Source: UBA7477 sp045602925 (GTDB lineage: Bacteria; Bacillota; Clostridia; Oscillospirales; Ruminococcaceae). From it: 64,000 nt of DNA. Where the stretch lies: assembly GCA_045602925.1 (NCBI GenBank), contig JAZSCN010000009.1, forward strand, positions 1-64,000, read 5' to 3'. The notes beneath the pieces were generated by a model, which had not been told where the DNA came from, did no database searches, and was given only the letters and a program-made list of their open reading frames with translations. The translations under genes were made by a program, and so were the position numbers. The number at the start of each line of letters is the position of its first letter. Within the stretch, counting starts at the first letter, position 1. Positions 1-8,742 of this stretch are shown piece after piece.

Positions 1-45
1 ATAACAACAATTTTGATTTGAAAATCCTAAAGAGGAGGTGCCAAA

Positions 46-231
46 ATGGCAGTACCAAAGAGAAAGGTATCCAAGGCTAGACGTGACAAGAGACGTTCTG
101 CAGTTTGGAAGTTAGAACAGCCTGCTCTGTGCAAGTGCTCAAATTGCGGTGAGCTTACAGCTCCACACAAGGTTTGCAAGGCTTGCGGATATTATAAGGG
201 CGTAGAGGTAATCGCTAAGAACGAGGATTAA
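46..231 (+). CDS. rpmF: 50S ribosomal protein L32
   Basis: Small structural protein of the large ribosomal subunit, 61 residues, the usual length for bacterial L32. It opens with the family hallmark MAVPKRKVSKARRDKRRS and carries two CxxC pairs (CSNC near residue 32 and CKAC near residue 45) that form the zinc knuckle, so this is the zinc-binding (C+) paralogue. A strong ribosome binding site, AGAGGAGGTG, lies at 31-40, 5 bases before the ATG. The gene is followed at once by a terminator, so it is the end of a transcript whose upstream part is outside the window. In many Firmicutes rpmF follows a DUF177 gene, which cannot be checked here. Confidence 0.97.
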   Translation: MAVPKRKVSKARRDKRRSAVWKLEQPALCKCSNCGELTAPHKVCKACGYYKGVEVIAKNED

Positions 232-248
232 TGCGTTTTTCGAAGGTT

Positions 249-280
249 AGCAGAGAGGGGTAATCCTTCTCTGCTTTTTT
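249..280 (+). terminator. Rho-independent terminator after rpmF
   Basis: Perfect 8-bp stem AGCAGAGA (249-256) with TCTCTGCT (268-275), extended by three more pairs including a G-T, followed by a run of six T (275-280). It ends the rpmF transcript. Confidence 0.88.
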
Positions 281-302
281 CGTAAAAAGGAAGGAGAGAA
301 AT

Positions 303-1634
303 ATGGCGCTTCCTGTAGTTGCTATTGTCGGCAGACCTAATGTCGGAAAGTCGACTTTGTTTAATAAGCTTATAGGGCAAAGGCTCTCTATTGTAGAAGA
401 TACGCCAGGTGTTACCAGAGACCGTATCTATTCAAAGTGTGAGTGGTCGGGCAGAGAGTTTATGCTCGTTGATACAGGTGGTATAGAGCCTGATAGCGAC
501 GATATTATATTGTCTCAGATGCGTAGACAAGCCGAGCTTGCTATTACAACTGCTCAGGTGACTGTACTTGTTACTGATATGAAATGTGGTGTTACTGCTA
601 ATGACTATGAGGTAGCATCAATGCTCTTAAAGTCTGGTAAGCCTGTCGTTTTGTGTGTCAATAAGTGTGATACGCTCGGTGAACCACCAATGGAGTTTTA
701 TGAGTTCTACAACTTAGGACTCGGTGACCCTATTGCAGTTTCATCTGTACACGGTCACGGAACAGGTGACCTTCTTGACGCAGTTCTTGAATTTTTGCCT
801 GACGAAGCTTCAGAGGATTATGGCGAGGATGTTATAAAGGTCGCTGTAATTGGTAAACCTAATGTAGGTAAGTCATCAATTATCAACAGAATTTGTGGCG
901 AAGAAAGAGTTATAGTTTCCAATATCGCAGGAACTACCAGAGATGCGACTGATACAGTCGTTGAAAATGAGAACGGTAGCTTTGTGTTTATAGATACTGC
1001 AGGTATTAGAAGAAAGTCTAAAGTACTTGAAAATATTGAGAAGTTCAGTGTTCTACGTTCTTATATGGCTGTTGATAGAGCCGATGTTGCAGTTATTGTA
1101 ATTGATGCAACTGAAGGCTTTACTGAACAAGATTCAAAGGTAGCAGGATATGCTCACGAAAAGGGCAAGGCTTGTATAGTTGCCGTGAATAAGTGGGATG
1201 CTATTGAAAAGGATACAAACACAATGGATGAGTTCAGAAATAAGCTCAAGGACGACTTTAGCTTTATGTCCTATGTACCGTTTGTGTTTATTTCTGCAAA
1301 AACCGGTCAAAGAATCGATAAGCTTTTTGATATGATTAAGTATGTTGCAGCACAGAATTGTATGAGAATTTCTACCGGAAAGCTCAATGATGTTCTTGCA
1401 TATGCTACTGCTAGAGTTCAGCCTCCGTCCGATAAGGGCAAGAGACTTAAAATTTACTATATGACGCAGGCTTCAACAAAGCCACCAACGTTCGTTGTAT
1501 TTGTTAATAGAAAGGACCTTTTCCATTTCTCATATCAAAGATATCTTGAAAATCAGATTCGTGAAACCTTTGGGCTTGACGCTACACCGATTGTTATGAG
1601 CGTTAGAGAACGAGATACTCAAGATGTTAAATAG
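303..1634 (+). CDS. der: Ribosome-associated GTPase Der (EngA)
   Basis: Essential GTPase with two tandem G domains that assists assembly of the 50S subunit. The first domain shows P-loop GRPNVGKS (about residue 10), DTPG and NKCD; the second shows GKPNVGKS (about residue 184), DTAG and NKWD; a C-terminal KH-like domain follows (about 350-443). The length of 443 residues is normal. The ATG at 303 has AAGGAGAG just upstream (290-297). It begins a close-packed run der-plsY-gpsA with gaps of 17 and 5 bases, a gene order common in Clostridia. No sign of damage or unusual composition. Confidence 0.97.
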   Translation: MALPVVAIVGRPNVGKSTLFNKLIGQRLSIVEDTPGVTRDRIYSKCEWSGREFMLVDTGGIEPDSDDIILSQMRRQAELAITTAQVTVLVTDMKCGVTANDYEVASMLLKSGKPVVLCVNKCDTLGEPPMEFYEFYNLGLGDPIAVSSVHGHGTGDLLDAVLEFLPDEASEDYGEDVIKVAVIGKPNVGKSSIINRICGEERVIVSNIAGTTRDATDTVVENENGSFVFIDTAGIRRKSKVLENIEKFSVLRSYMAVDRADVAVIVIDATEGFTEQDSKVAGYAHEKGKACIVAVNKWDAIEKDTNTMDEFRNKLKDDFSFMSYVPFVFISAKTGQRIDKLFDMIKYVAAQNCMRISTGKLNDVLAYATARVQPPSDKGKRLKIYYMTQASTKPPTFVVFVNRKDLFHFSYQRYLENQIRETFGLDATPIVMSVRERDTQDVK

Positions 1635-1651
1635 TTAACGGGAGTTTTTAT

Positions 1652-2311
1652 ATGACAGATGTTTTAGTTATAGCCTTTACAGTGTTATTTTCTTATCTTT
1701 TTGGCAGTATGAATTCTGCTATTGTTGTATGTAGAATTATGAAGGGTAAGGATATAAGAGAGTTCGGCAGCAATAACGCTGGTCTTACAAATGTTCTCAG
1801 AGTGTTTGGTAAGCCTACTGCCGCAGTTACGCTTATTGTTGACCTTATCAAAGGTGTTGTAGCTGTTCTTCTTTGCAAGTATGTTGCAATATATTTTGAT
1901 GTAGAGATATTTTCTAACCCACTTTTCATCTCCTATCTTGCTGGTATTACAGTTATTTTAGGACATGTTTTCCCTCTGTATTATGGATTCAGAGGTGGAA
2001 AGGGTGTTTTGCTTACTGCTACAACCTTACTTGCTATCGACCCACTGACATGTGCTCTTGCACTAAGTGTGTTTGTGATTGTTGTAAGCCTTAGTAAGTA
2101 TGTTTCTCTTTCTTCAATTCTTGCAGGCATAGCTTATCCTATTATTACATTTATAACTCAGACACTTAGAGATTACGATAAGGTTTGGATGAATGTTATC
2201 TTTACTTCACTTATTGCTTTGCTGATTGTTGTAAAGCATAGGTCAAACATCAAAAGACTTGTCAGTGGTACTGAGAATAAGCTTAGCTTTAAGTCTAAGA
2301 GTAAGGAGTAA
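1652..2311 (+). CDS. plsY: Acyl-phosphate:glycerol-3-phosphate acyltransferase PlsY
   Basis: Integral membrane enzyme that puts the first acyl chain on glycerol-3-phosphate, using acyl-phosphate made by PlsX. The three conserved cytoplasmic loops are visible: SxNxG-type GSNNAGLTNVLR near residue 40, GHVFPLYYGFRGGKGV near residue 103, and KHRSNIKRL near residue 193. Several hydrophobic helices span the 219 residues, typical of the family. It lies between der and gpsA; gpsA makes its substrate, so the pair covers the first committed steps of phospholipid synthesis. The start codon is preceded by a modest GGGAG. Confidence 0.96.
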   Translation: MTDVLVIAFTVLFSYLFGSMNSAIVVCRIMKGKDIREFGSNNAGLTNVLRVFGKPTAAVTLIVDLIKGVVAVLLCKYVAIYFDVEIFSNPLFISYLAGITVILGHVFPLYYGFRGGKGVLLTATTLLAIDPLTCALALSVFVIVVSLSKYVSLSSILAGIAYPIITFITQTLRDYDKVWMNVIFTSLIALLIVVKHRSNIKRLVSGTENKLSFKSKSKE

Positions 2312-2316
2312 TTCGT

Positions 2317-3321
2317 ATGGCTGATATCACTATTTTAGGCTCAGGTGGATTTGGTCTTGCGCTTGCATATATGTGTGCAAATGCAAATCATAATGTCACT
2401 GTCTGGTCTGCTTTCCAAGACGAAATAGACGCAATCAAGCGTACCGGAGAACTTCGCTCAAAGCTACCGGGCGTTATAATTCCTAGTAGCGTAAAGCTTA
2501 CTACTGATATTACTTGTGTAGCTAATTCAAATATTGTAATTATTGGTATACCATCTTCGTTTGTTGGCTCTGTTTGTGAGCAAGCTAAACCATATCTCGA
2601 TAAGAAAGCTGTCATTGTAAGTACTTCAAAGGGACTTGAAAATGGCACTCTCAAGAGAATGAGTGAGGTTATTTCTGAGATTTTAGACAATCCTGTTGTC
2701 GTACTTTCAGGCCCATCTCATGCGGAAGAAGTGGGCAGGGGAATTCCGACTACAATTGTTGCAGCGTGCGAAAATATTGAGTGTGCTAAGTTTGTTCAAA
2801 AGGAACTTTCTAATAATACCCTTAGAATATACACTAACAGCGATGTTATCGGCTGCGAAATCGGTGGCTCTTTAAAGAATGTTATCGCACTCGCTTGTGG
2901 TGTGCTTGATGGCATGGGCCTTGGCGATAATACAAAAGCTGCACTTATTACCAGAGGTCTTGCAGAAATAACAAGACTTGGCTTAGCTCTTGGTGCAAAA
3001 AAATCTACATTCTCGGGTCTTACCGGAGTTGGTGACCTAATTGTTACTTGCACAAGTATGCATAGCCGAAACAGACGTGCAGGTATTCTTATCGGTCAAG
3101 GTGTTTCAGCTGATGAAGCTGTCAAGAGAGTGGGTACTGTCGAGGGATATTACTGTACCAAAACAGCCTATGAGCTTGCAAAGAAGCTTGATGTTGAGGT
3201 TCCTATCACCGAACAGCTTTATAAGATTCTTTTTGAAAATCAGAATACTCAGACAGCACTTCAAAATCTTATGGGTAGACAGTCAAAACATGAGGCTGAA
3301 GAAGAGCTTTATATCATGTAA
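2317..3321 (+). CDS. gpsA: NAD(P)-dependent glycerol-3-phosphate dehydrogenase
   Basis: Reduces dihydroxyacetone phosphate to sn-glycerol-3-phosphate in the cytoplasm, feeding PlsY. The N-terminal Rossmann motif GSGGFGLALA (residues 8-17) and the substrate-binding helix region with GSLKNVIALACG and GLGDNTKAALITRG (about 182-215) are intact. At 334 residues it has the standard length. The start lies 5 bases after the plsY stop, with AAGGAG in the end of plsY acting as ribosome binding site. In spore formers of this class spoIVA often follows; here a terminator and then pyrH follow instead. Confidence 0.96.
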   Translation: MADITILGSGGFGLALAYMCANANHNVTVWSAFQDEIDAIKRTGELRSKLPGVIIPSSVKLTTDITCVANSNIVIIGIPSSFVGSVCEQAKPYLDKKAVIVSTSKGLENGTLKRMSEVISEILDNPVVVLSGPSHAEEVGRGIPTTIVAACENIECAKFVQKELSNNTLRIYTNSDVIGCEIGGSLKNVIALACGVLDGMGLGDNTKAALITRGLAEITRLGLALGAKKSTFSGLTGVGDLIVTCTSMHSRNRRAGILIGQGVSADEAVKRVGTVEGYYCTKTAYELAKKLDVEVPITEQLYKILFENQNTQTALQNLMGRQSKHEAEEELYIM

Positions 3322-3338
3322 TTGTATATTAAAAATTT

Positions 3339-3368
3339 GAGTCGTCATTATTGGCGACTCTTGTTTTA
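3339..3368 (+). terminator. Rho-independent terminator after gpsA
   Basis: Stem GAGTCG (3339-3344) with CGACTC (3355-3360), extended by T-G and C-G pairs, loop ATTATT, then TTGTTTTA. Ends the der-plsY-gpsA transcript. Confidence 0.8.
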
Positions 3369-3439
3369 TGTTGGGATAATTTTATAGTCTTAATTGGAAA
3401 TTTTCAATTAAAAATTAATAGGAAAATTGCGAAATTCTC

Positions 3440-3468
3440 TTTACATATTACCTGATTTGTGATACAAT
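3440..3468 (+). promoter_or_regulatory. Sigma-A promoter of the pyrH-polC operon
   Basis: -35 TTTACA (3440-3445), 17-base spacer, -10 TACAAT (3463-3468), with an extended -10 TGA directly before it. It is the only strong promoter seen upstream of the pyrH to polC run. Confidence 0.75.
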
Positions 3469-3515
3469 GAAATATGTATAGAACTCTAACTATCGTTTAA
3501 GGAGTGCGAATATTT

Positions 3516-4226
3516 ATGGAACCAAAATACAAGAGAGTTTTGCTCAAGCTCAGTGGCGAAGCGCTTGCAGGAGAAAAGAAAACCGGACTTGATTACACCG
3601 TTATGACTACCTATGCTGAAAGCATTAAAAAATGCGTTGAAGCTGGCGTTGAAGTAGGTATCGTAGTTGGTGGAGGTAACTTCTGGAGAGGCCGTTCAAG
3701 TGGTGCAATGGATAGAACAAGAGCTGACCATATCGGAATGCTTGCAACCGCAATGAATGCACTTGCTGTTGCTGATGTTCTTGAAAATGTAGGAGTTGAA
3801 GCAAGAGTACAAACTGCAATCACAATGCGTCAGGTTGCAGAGCCATACATTAGAGGTAAGACGCTTAGACATTTTGATAAGGGCAGAGTTGTTATTTTTG
3901 GATGCGGTACAGGTAATCCATTTTTCTCAACTGATACTGCCGCTGCCTTGAGAGCTGCTGAAATTGAAGCAGATATCTTCCTCAAGGCTACAATGGTTGA
4001 CGGCGTTTATGATAAGGACCCACATAAGTTTGACGATGCAAAGCGTTATGAAAAGCTTACTTTTACAGAAGTGCTCGCTAACGGACTCCAGGTAATGGAT
4101 TCTACAGCAGCTGCTATGTGTAAGGATAACAACATTCCTATCATAGTATTTGACCTCGCAAGACCAGATAATATCCTCGATGCTTGTATGGGCAAGCAGG
4201 TAGGTACACTCGTTTACAACGGATAA
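3516..4226 (+). CDS. pyrH: UMP kinase
   Basis: Phosphorylates UMP to UDP in pyrimidine nucleotide synthesis; amino-acid-kinase fold, hexamer in the cytoplasm. Visible motifs are KRVLLKLSGEAL near the N terminus, GGGNFWRG (about residue 50), the acceptor region GCGTGNPFFSTDTAAALRA (about 130) and the C-terminal VFDLARPDNI. I place the start at the ATG of 3516 (236 residues) because AAGGAG lies at 3499-3504; a GTG at 3504 in the same frame overlaps that site. In many bacteria rpsB-tsf precede pyrH, but here the gene has its own promoter. It is followed by frr after 24 bases. Confidence 0.96.
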   Translation: MEPKYKRVLLKLSGEALAGEKKTGLDYTVMTTYAESIKKCVEAGVEVGIVVGGGNFWRGRSSGAMDRTRADHIGMLATAMNALAVADVLENVGVEARVQTAITMRQVAEPYIRGKTLRHFDKGRVVIFGCGTGNPFFSTDTAAALRAAEIEADIFLKATMVDGVYDKDPHKFDDAKRYEKLTFTEVLANGLQVMDSTAAAMCKDNNIPIIVFDLARPDNILDACMGKQVGTLVYNG

Positions 4227-4250
4227 AACTTATTATAAAGGAGAATTTTT

Positions 4251-4805
4251 ATGAAAGACACAATGAATACAGCTAAGGAAAAAATGCAGAAGACAGTTAA
4301 CGTGCTCGATAAGGAATTTGCTGCTATCAGAGCAGGTAGAGCTAATCCTAACGTACTCGATAAGGTTACAGTTGATTACTACGGAACACCAACTCCTGTA
4401 GGTCAGATGGCTACAGTTTCTGTTGCAGAAGCTAGAGTACTTACAATTCAGCCTTGGGATAAGACACAGCTCAAGCCTATTGAAAAGGCAATCCAGGCTT
4501 CCGATATCGGCATCAACCCAACAAATGATGGTAGTATGCTTAGACTTACATTCCCACAGCTTACAGAGGAAAGACGTAAGGAAATCGTTAAGGATATCAA
4601 GAAGATGGGCGAAGAATCAAAGGTTGCTATCCGTTCTATCAGAAGAGATACTATGGATAAGTTCAAGGCAATGAAGAAGAATTCCGAAATTACTGAGGAT
4701 GACCTCAAGGATTGCGAAGAGCAGGTTCAGAAGATTCACGATAAGTTTATCAAGAACATCGATGAACTCGTTTCTGTTAAGGAAAAGGAAATTCTCTCTA
4801 TCTAG
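4251..4805 (+). CDS. frr: Ribosome recycling factor
   Basis: Together with EF-G it splits post-termination ribosomes. The 184-residue length and the family blocks FAAIRAGRANPNVLDKV (about residue 20), VTIQPWDK-like LTIQPWDKTQLKPIEKAI (about 65) and the LTEERRKEIVK helix (about 104) are all present. It follows pyrH in the order conserved across most bacteria. AAAGGAG lies just before the ATG. Confidence 0.97.
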   Translation: MKDTMNTAKEKMQKTVNVLDKEFAAIRAGRANPNVLDKVTVDYYGTPTPVGQMATVSVAEARVLTIQPWDKTQLKPIEKAIQASDIGINPTNDGSMLRLTFPQLTEERRKEIVKDIKKMGEESKVAIRSIRRDTMDKFKAMKKNSEITEDDLKDCEEQVQKIHDKFIKNIDELVSVKEKEILSI

Positions 4806-4830
4806 TTTGCAAATATCTGAGGTGATTTAA

Positions 4831-5556
4831 TTGGCTAAGGAAATTGCCTTGCCTGAGCTTAACTCTGTTCCCACACACGTTGGCGTCATTATGGATGGTA
4901 ACGGTCGTTGGGCTAAAAAGCGTGGACTTCCACGAAAGTTTGGTCATCGTGAAGGCGTTAAAACCTTTAGAGCAATTACAAGAAGAGCTAAGCAGCTCGG
5001 CATTAAGTATATAACCTTCTATGCCTTTTCAACCGAAAATTGGAAACGTCCTAAGGAAGAGGTTGATTCCATAATGGCTCTGTTTGAAAAGAATCTTGAT
5101 GAGGTCAAAGACTTTATCGATGAAGAAATCAGAGTCAGATTTATAGGCGATAGAACTGCACTCTCTGAAACTCTCAGAGAAAAGATGAGAAACACCGAAG
5201 AATCATCAAAGCAGTTTACGGATACAACAATGATACTCGCTATAAACTATGGTGGGCAGGATGAAATTTGTAATGCTGTCAAGTGTATTAGCGAGAAGGT
5301 CAAAAATGGTGAAATTAACACCTCGGATATAACTACACAATTAATTACCGAACATCTGTATACCGAGGATATACCACCGGTTGACTATATTATTAGACCT
5401 AGTGGTGAGATGCGTCTATCTAATTTTATGATTTGGCAGGCTGCATATGCAGAGTATTATTTTACTAATATTTTGTGGCCTGATTTTTCAATTAAGGATT
5501 TTGATGAAGCTATTGTATGCTTCGGGGATAGAAGTAGACGCTTTGGAGGAGTATAA
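4831..5556 (+). CDS. uppS: Isoprenyl transferase (undecaprenyl diphosphate synthase)
   Basis: Makes the C55 lipid carrier used for peptidoglycan and surface polysaccharides by adding isopentenyl diphosphate units to farnesyl diphosphate. The catalytic HVGVIMDGNGRWAKKR motif is at residues 16-31 and the C-terminal RPSGEMRLSNFMIWQ block near residue 190. It starts with TTG at 4831, supported by GAGGTGA at 4819-4825; no ATG is suitably placed. Length 241 is normal. It sits directly before cdsA, 5 bases apart, and upstream of dxr and ispG, which supply its precursors by the MEP pathway. Confidence 0.95.
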   Translation: MAKEIALPELNSVPTHVGVIMDGNGRWAKKRGLPRKFGHREGVKTFRAITRRAKQLGIKYITFYAFSTENWKRPKEEVDSIMALFEKNLDEVKDFIDEEIRVRFIGDRTALSETLREKMRNTEESSKQFTDTTMILAINYGGQDEICNAVKCISEKVKNGEINTSDITTQLITEHLYTEDIPPVDYIIRPSGEMRLSNFMIWQAAYAEYYFTNILWPDFSIKDFDEAIVCFGDRSRRFGGV

Positions 5557-5561
5557 CAATA

Positions 5562-6380
5562 ATGAAAACCAGAATTATATCAGCTGCTGTTGCTTTCGTA
5601 GTAGCTCTCATCGTGCTTATTTTACACGAGACAATTCTATTTGAGATTGCAATTGCACTCATTTCTGCTGGTGCAGTATTTGAGCTTTTAAGAGCAGCAA
5701 ATTGTATTAGATTTAAAGGTCCTACTATCGTTGCTGTTGTATATGCATCAGTGTATATGTTCATTGGATTTACCGATAAGCCATATGTGTGGTATTACGG
5801 ACTCAAGGTTGCTTTAGTTATTGCGATTGCACTTTGCTTCTTTAAAGAGCATGAAGAAATTAATTTTTACCATATATCATTCATGTTAGCAAGCGCTCTA
5901 CTTGTTCCTGCTGCACTTGGTACACTTGTAGACATGAATAATCTGATATCCGGTATTTTCCTTGTTGTTCTTACACTTTGCTGTGCATGGCTTGCAGATA
6001 GTGGTGCTTATTTTGCAGGTACTTTTCTTGGCAAGCACAAGCTTTGCCCGAAGATTAGTCCAAAGAAAACTATCGAGGGTGTATGTGGTGGAGCTGTAAC
6101 AAACGCAGTTTTATGTCTTATCCTTTGTCTTGTCTATGATAAAGTAATTAAAGACGGTGCAGTAGACTTCAATTATCTTATGGTAGTTTTAGTTGGTGCC
6201 GTATCTTCAATTGTCGGTCTTGTAGGTGACCTTTTCGCTTCACTAATTAAGCGCCAGTGTGGTATCAAGGATTATGGTAATATAATGCCTGGCCACGGTG
6301 GAGTTATGGACAGGTTTGACAGTGTGCTTTTTGTTGCACCTTTCATGTATTTTGTCGTTAGTGCAGGACTTCTGTTTTAA
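5562..6380 (+). CDS. cdsA: Phosphatidate cytidylyltransferase
   Basis: Integral membrane enzyme that turns phosphatidic acid and CTP into CDP-diacylglycerol, the branch point of phospholipid synthesis and the substrate of the PssA encoded at 30.1 kb. The family signature near the C terminus is clear: SLIKRQCGIKDYGNIMPGHG followed by GVMDRFDS (about residues 226-253). Around eight hydrophobic helices are visible. 272 residues, normal length. It follows uppS at 5 bases and is followed by a hairpin before dxr. Confidence 0.95.
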   Translation: MKTRIISAAVAFVVALIVLILHETILFEIAIALISAGAVFELLRAANCIRFKGPTIVAVVYASVYMFIGFTDKPYVWYYGLKVALVIAIALCFFKEHEEINFYHISFMLASALLVPAALGTLVDMNNLISGIFLVVLTLCCAWLADSGAYFAGTFLGKHKLCPKISPKKTIEGVCGGAVTNAVLCLILCLVYDKVIKDGAVDFNYLMVVLVGAVSSIVGLVGDLFASLIKRQCGIKDYGNIMPGHGGVMDRFDSVLFVAPFMYFVVSAGLLF

Positions 6381-6390
6381 TATTACATAC

Positions 6391-6419
6391 CAAACCCGTC
6401 ACTTTTGGTGTCGGGTTTG
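6391..6419 (+). other. Intra-operon hairpin between cdsA and dxr
   Basis: Perfect 8-bp arms CAAACCCG (6391-6398) and CGGGTTTG (6412-6419), with an inner CAC/GTG pairing. No T run follows, so this is not a standard terminator; it may stabilise or process the mRNA within the operon. Confidence 0.55.
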
Positions 6420-6479
6420 CAGTGTTTATTATCACCAATTTGTTGAAAGGGGAATATCCGTAAAATCGGATAGAATACA

Positions 6480-7646
6480 ATGAATTATATAAAAACTATC
6501 TCTGTTTTGGGCTCGACAGGTTCCATCGGAACCCAAGCGTTAGAAATAGCAAAAATGCATAATATAAGAGTAATTGCTCTTGCTGCAAAGTCTAATGCAC
6601 AGCTTCTTATAGAACAAGCAAAGGAGTTTAATTGCAAGTATGTTTGCATATATGACGAGGATAAGCTTGAACTTTTAAAGAACGCTTTTTCAGGCACTGA
6701 TACTGTAGTTTTGAGTGGTATGGACGGGCTTTGTAAGCTTGCAACACTTAGCGAAGTTGACATTGTACTCAATTCTGTTGTCGGTATGGTTGGTCTTAAG
6801 CCAACTCTTTCTGCAATTAAAGCTCATAAGGATATTGCTCTTGCAAATAAAGAAACCCTTGTCGCAGGTGGCGAGCTGGTTATAAAGGCTGCTAAGGAAA
6901 ATGGCGTAACTATATATCCAGTCGATAGCGAGCATTCTGCAATTTTTCAGTGTCTGCAAGGTAATGACAAAAAACAACTTTCAAAAATTATATTGACTGC
7001 AAGTGGCGGACCATTTTTTAAAAAGACAAAACAAGATCTTAAAAATGTTTCGATTGAAGATGCCCTTAATCATCCGAATTGGTCTATGGGCAAGAAAATC
7101 ACAATAGATTCAGCTACTCTTATGAATAAAGGTCTTGAATTTATAGAAGCTATTTGGCTCTTTGACTTAAAGCCAGAACAGATTGAAATATTAATTCAAA
7201 GAGAAAGTGTTATTCATTCTGCTGTTGAATATAATGACCACTCTGTTATTGCGCAACTCGGAGTACCGGATATGAAAATTCCTATCCAGTATGCTCTTTT
7301 GTATCCTCAGCGTGTAGATTGTCCGACTAAACCACTATCACTTGCTGATTATGGAACATTAACCTTTGACAGACCTAATTTTGAAACCTTCGACTGCCTT
7401 TCTGCTTGTATAAAAGCAATATCTATGGGAGGGGCTATGCCAGCTATGGTTAATGGAGCTAATGAAGAAGCCGTTTCACAATTTTTAACCGGTAATATAA
7501 GCTTTTTGCAAATCGGTGAACTGGTTATGTCGGTTACTGAAGAGCTTGAGAACGAAAGCATTAATTCTCTTGAAGATGTATTTAGAGTCGACGCTAAGGC
7601 GAGAGAATTTATAAAGAAAAAAATCAAAAATGTAAATGTGAGGTAA
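6480..7646 (+). CDS. dxr: 1-deoxy-D-xylulose 5-phosphate reductoisomerase
   Basis: Second enzyme of the MEP isoprenoid pathway; converts DXP to MEP with NADPH and a divalent metal. The NADPH loop LGSTGSIGTQ (about residues 10-19), the metal and substrate motifs PVDSEHSAIFQCL (about 146) and NPNWSMGKKITIDSATLMNKGLE-type block (from about 199) are present. 388 residues, normal. The start fits the family N terminus, but the best ribosome binding site, GAAAGGGGA at 6445-6453, lies 26 bases upstream, separated by a perfect hairpin TATCCG-N6-CGGATA (6455-6472). Folding of this hairpin would bring the site to a normal distance. Confidence 0.95.
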   Translation: MNYIKTISVLGSTGSIGTQALEIAKMHNIRVIALAAKSNAQLLIEQAKEFNCKYVCIYDEDKLELLKNAFSGTDTVVLSGMDGLCKLATLSEVDIVLNSVVGMVGLKPTLSAIKAHKDIALANKETLVAGGELVIKAAKENGVTIYPVDSEHSAIFQCLQGNDKKQLSKIILTASGGPFFKKTKQDLKNVSIEDALNHPNWSMGKKITIDSATLMNKGLEFIEAIWLFDLKPEQIEILIQRESVIHSAVEYNDHSVIAQLGVPDMKIPIQYALLYPQRVDCPTKPLSLADYGTLTFDRPNFETFDCLSACIKAISMGGAMPAMVNGANEEAVSQFLTGNISFLQIGELVMSVTEELENESINSLEDVFRVDAKAREFIKKKIKNVNVR

Positions 7647-7653
7647 TTTATAA

Positions 7654-8730
7654 TTGAGTATTGTTATAGCAATTTTAGTATTTAGCTTGATTATTGCTAT
7701 CCATGAGCTTGGACATTTTGTTGTAGCTAAGCTTTGTGGTGTAAAGGTTAATGAATTTGCTCTTGGTATGGGTCCAGCTATTTTTAAGTTTAAAAAAGGC
7801 GAGACTCAGTATGCCCTTAGACTTCTTCCAATTGGTGGATTTTGTGCTATGGAGGGCGAGGATGAGGATAGTACCGACGATAGAGCATTCGTTAATAAGC
7901 CTGTATATAAGAGGATTGCGATTGTTGTTGCGGGCGCAGTTATGAACCTGATTTTAGGCTTCATTCTCATAATTGTTATGGTTTCGACAAGTGATGCTAT
8001 TACCTCAACAACAATTCATAGCTTTTATGATAAAGAAACCTTAAACGAACAAGGCGAAATCGTTACTTCTACTGCAACTTCAAAGCTTACAGGACTCAAA
8101 GAAGGCGATGAAATTTTAGAGGTTAACGGAATGTCTATTTTTACAGTTATGGATATTTCGTACCAGCTTCAAAATGACGAAGACGCATGTTTTGATATGC
8201 TTGTTTTAAGAGATGGCAAAGAAACTGAACTAAAAGGCGTTACTTTCGATAAGACTGAAAATAGCTTGCATATTGACTTTATTGTTGTCGGAGAAAAAAT
8301 AACCTTCACTTCAGTTTTGAAGGAATCTTGTGGTCAGTTTGCAACAAATGCAAGACTTATCTGGATATCTTTTGCCGACTTAATTACCGGTAAGTATAAG
8401 CTCAATGACCTTTCAGGTCCGGTTGGAATTGTTGATGTAATCGGTGACGTTGTCGATAACCAGATTGATGAAGATAACAACATTGACTGGGAAAGCCTGT
8501 GGAATGATATTCTTCATATCGCAGCATTTATCACAATTAATGTCGGAATCTTTAATCTTATTCCTTTCCCGGCACTTGATGGTGGTAGACTCCTATTCCT
8601 AATTATTGAAGCTATCAGAAGAAAAAAGATACCACCGGAAAAAGAAGGTATGATACATTTAATCGGCCTTGGATTACTAATGCTTCTAATGATTATTATA
8701 ACCTTTAATGATATTTCAAGATTATTTTAA
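7654..8730 (+). CDS. rseP: Site-2 intramembrane metalloprotease RseP/RasP
   Basis: Membrane zinc protease that cuts transmembrane segments in regulated proteolysis (anti-sigma factors, leftover signal peptides). The HELGH motif is at residues 17-21 and the third zinc ligand motif PALDGGRL near residue 305; a PDZ domain lies between them (about 140-190). 358 residues. It starts with TTG at 7654 following GAGGTAA. The position between dxr and ispG is a long-conserved arrangement in Firmicutes. Confidence 0.95.
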   Translation: MSIVIAILVFSLIIAIHELGHFVVAKLCGVKVNEFALGMGPAIFKFKKGETQYALRLLPIGGFCAMEGEDEDSTDDRAFVNKPVYKRIAIVVAGAVMNLILGFILIIVMVSTSDAITSTTIHSFYDKETLNEQGEIVTSTATSKLTGLKEGDEILEVNGMSIFTVMDISYQLQNDEDACFDMLVLRDGKETELKGVTFDKTENSLHIDFIVVGEKITFTSVLKESCGQFATNARLIWISFADLITGKYKLNDLSGPVGIVDVIGDVVDNQIDEDNNIDWESLWNDILHIAAFITINVGIFNLIPFPALDGGRLLFLIIEAIRRKKIPPEKEGMIHLIGLGLLMLLMIIITFNDISRLF

Positions 8731-8742
8731 ATTGGTGATATT

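Noticed and set aside
3504..3515. GTG start for pyrH 12 bases upstream
   Set aside because: It overlaps the AAGGAG ribosome binding site of the ATG at 3516 and adds residues not typical of the family.
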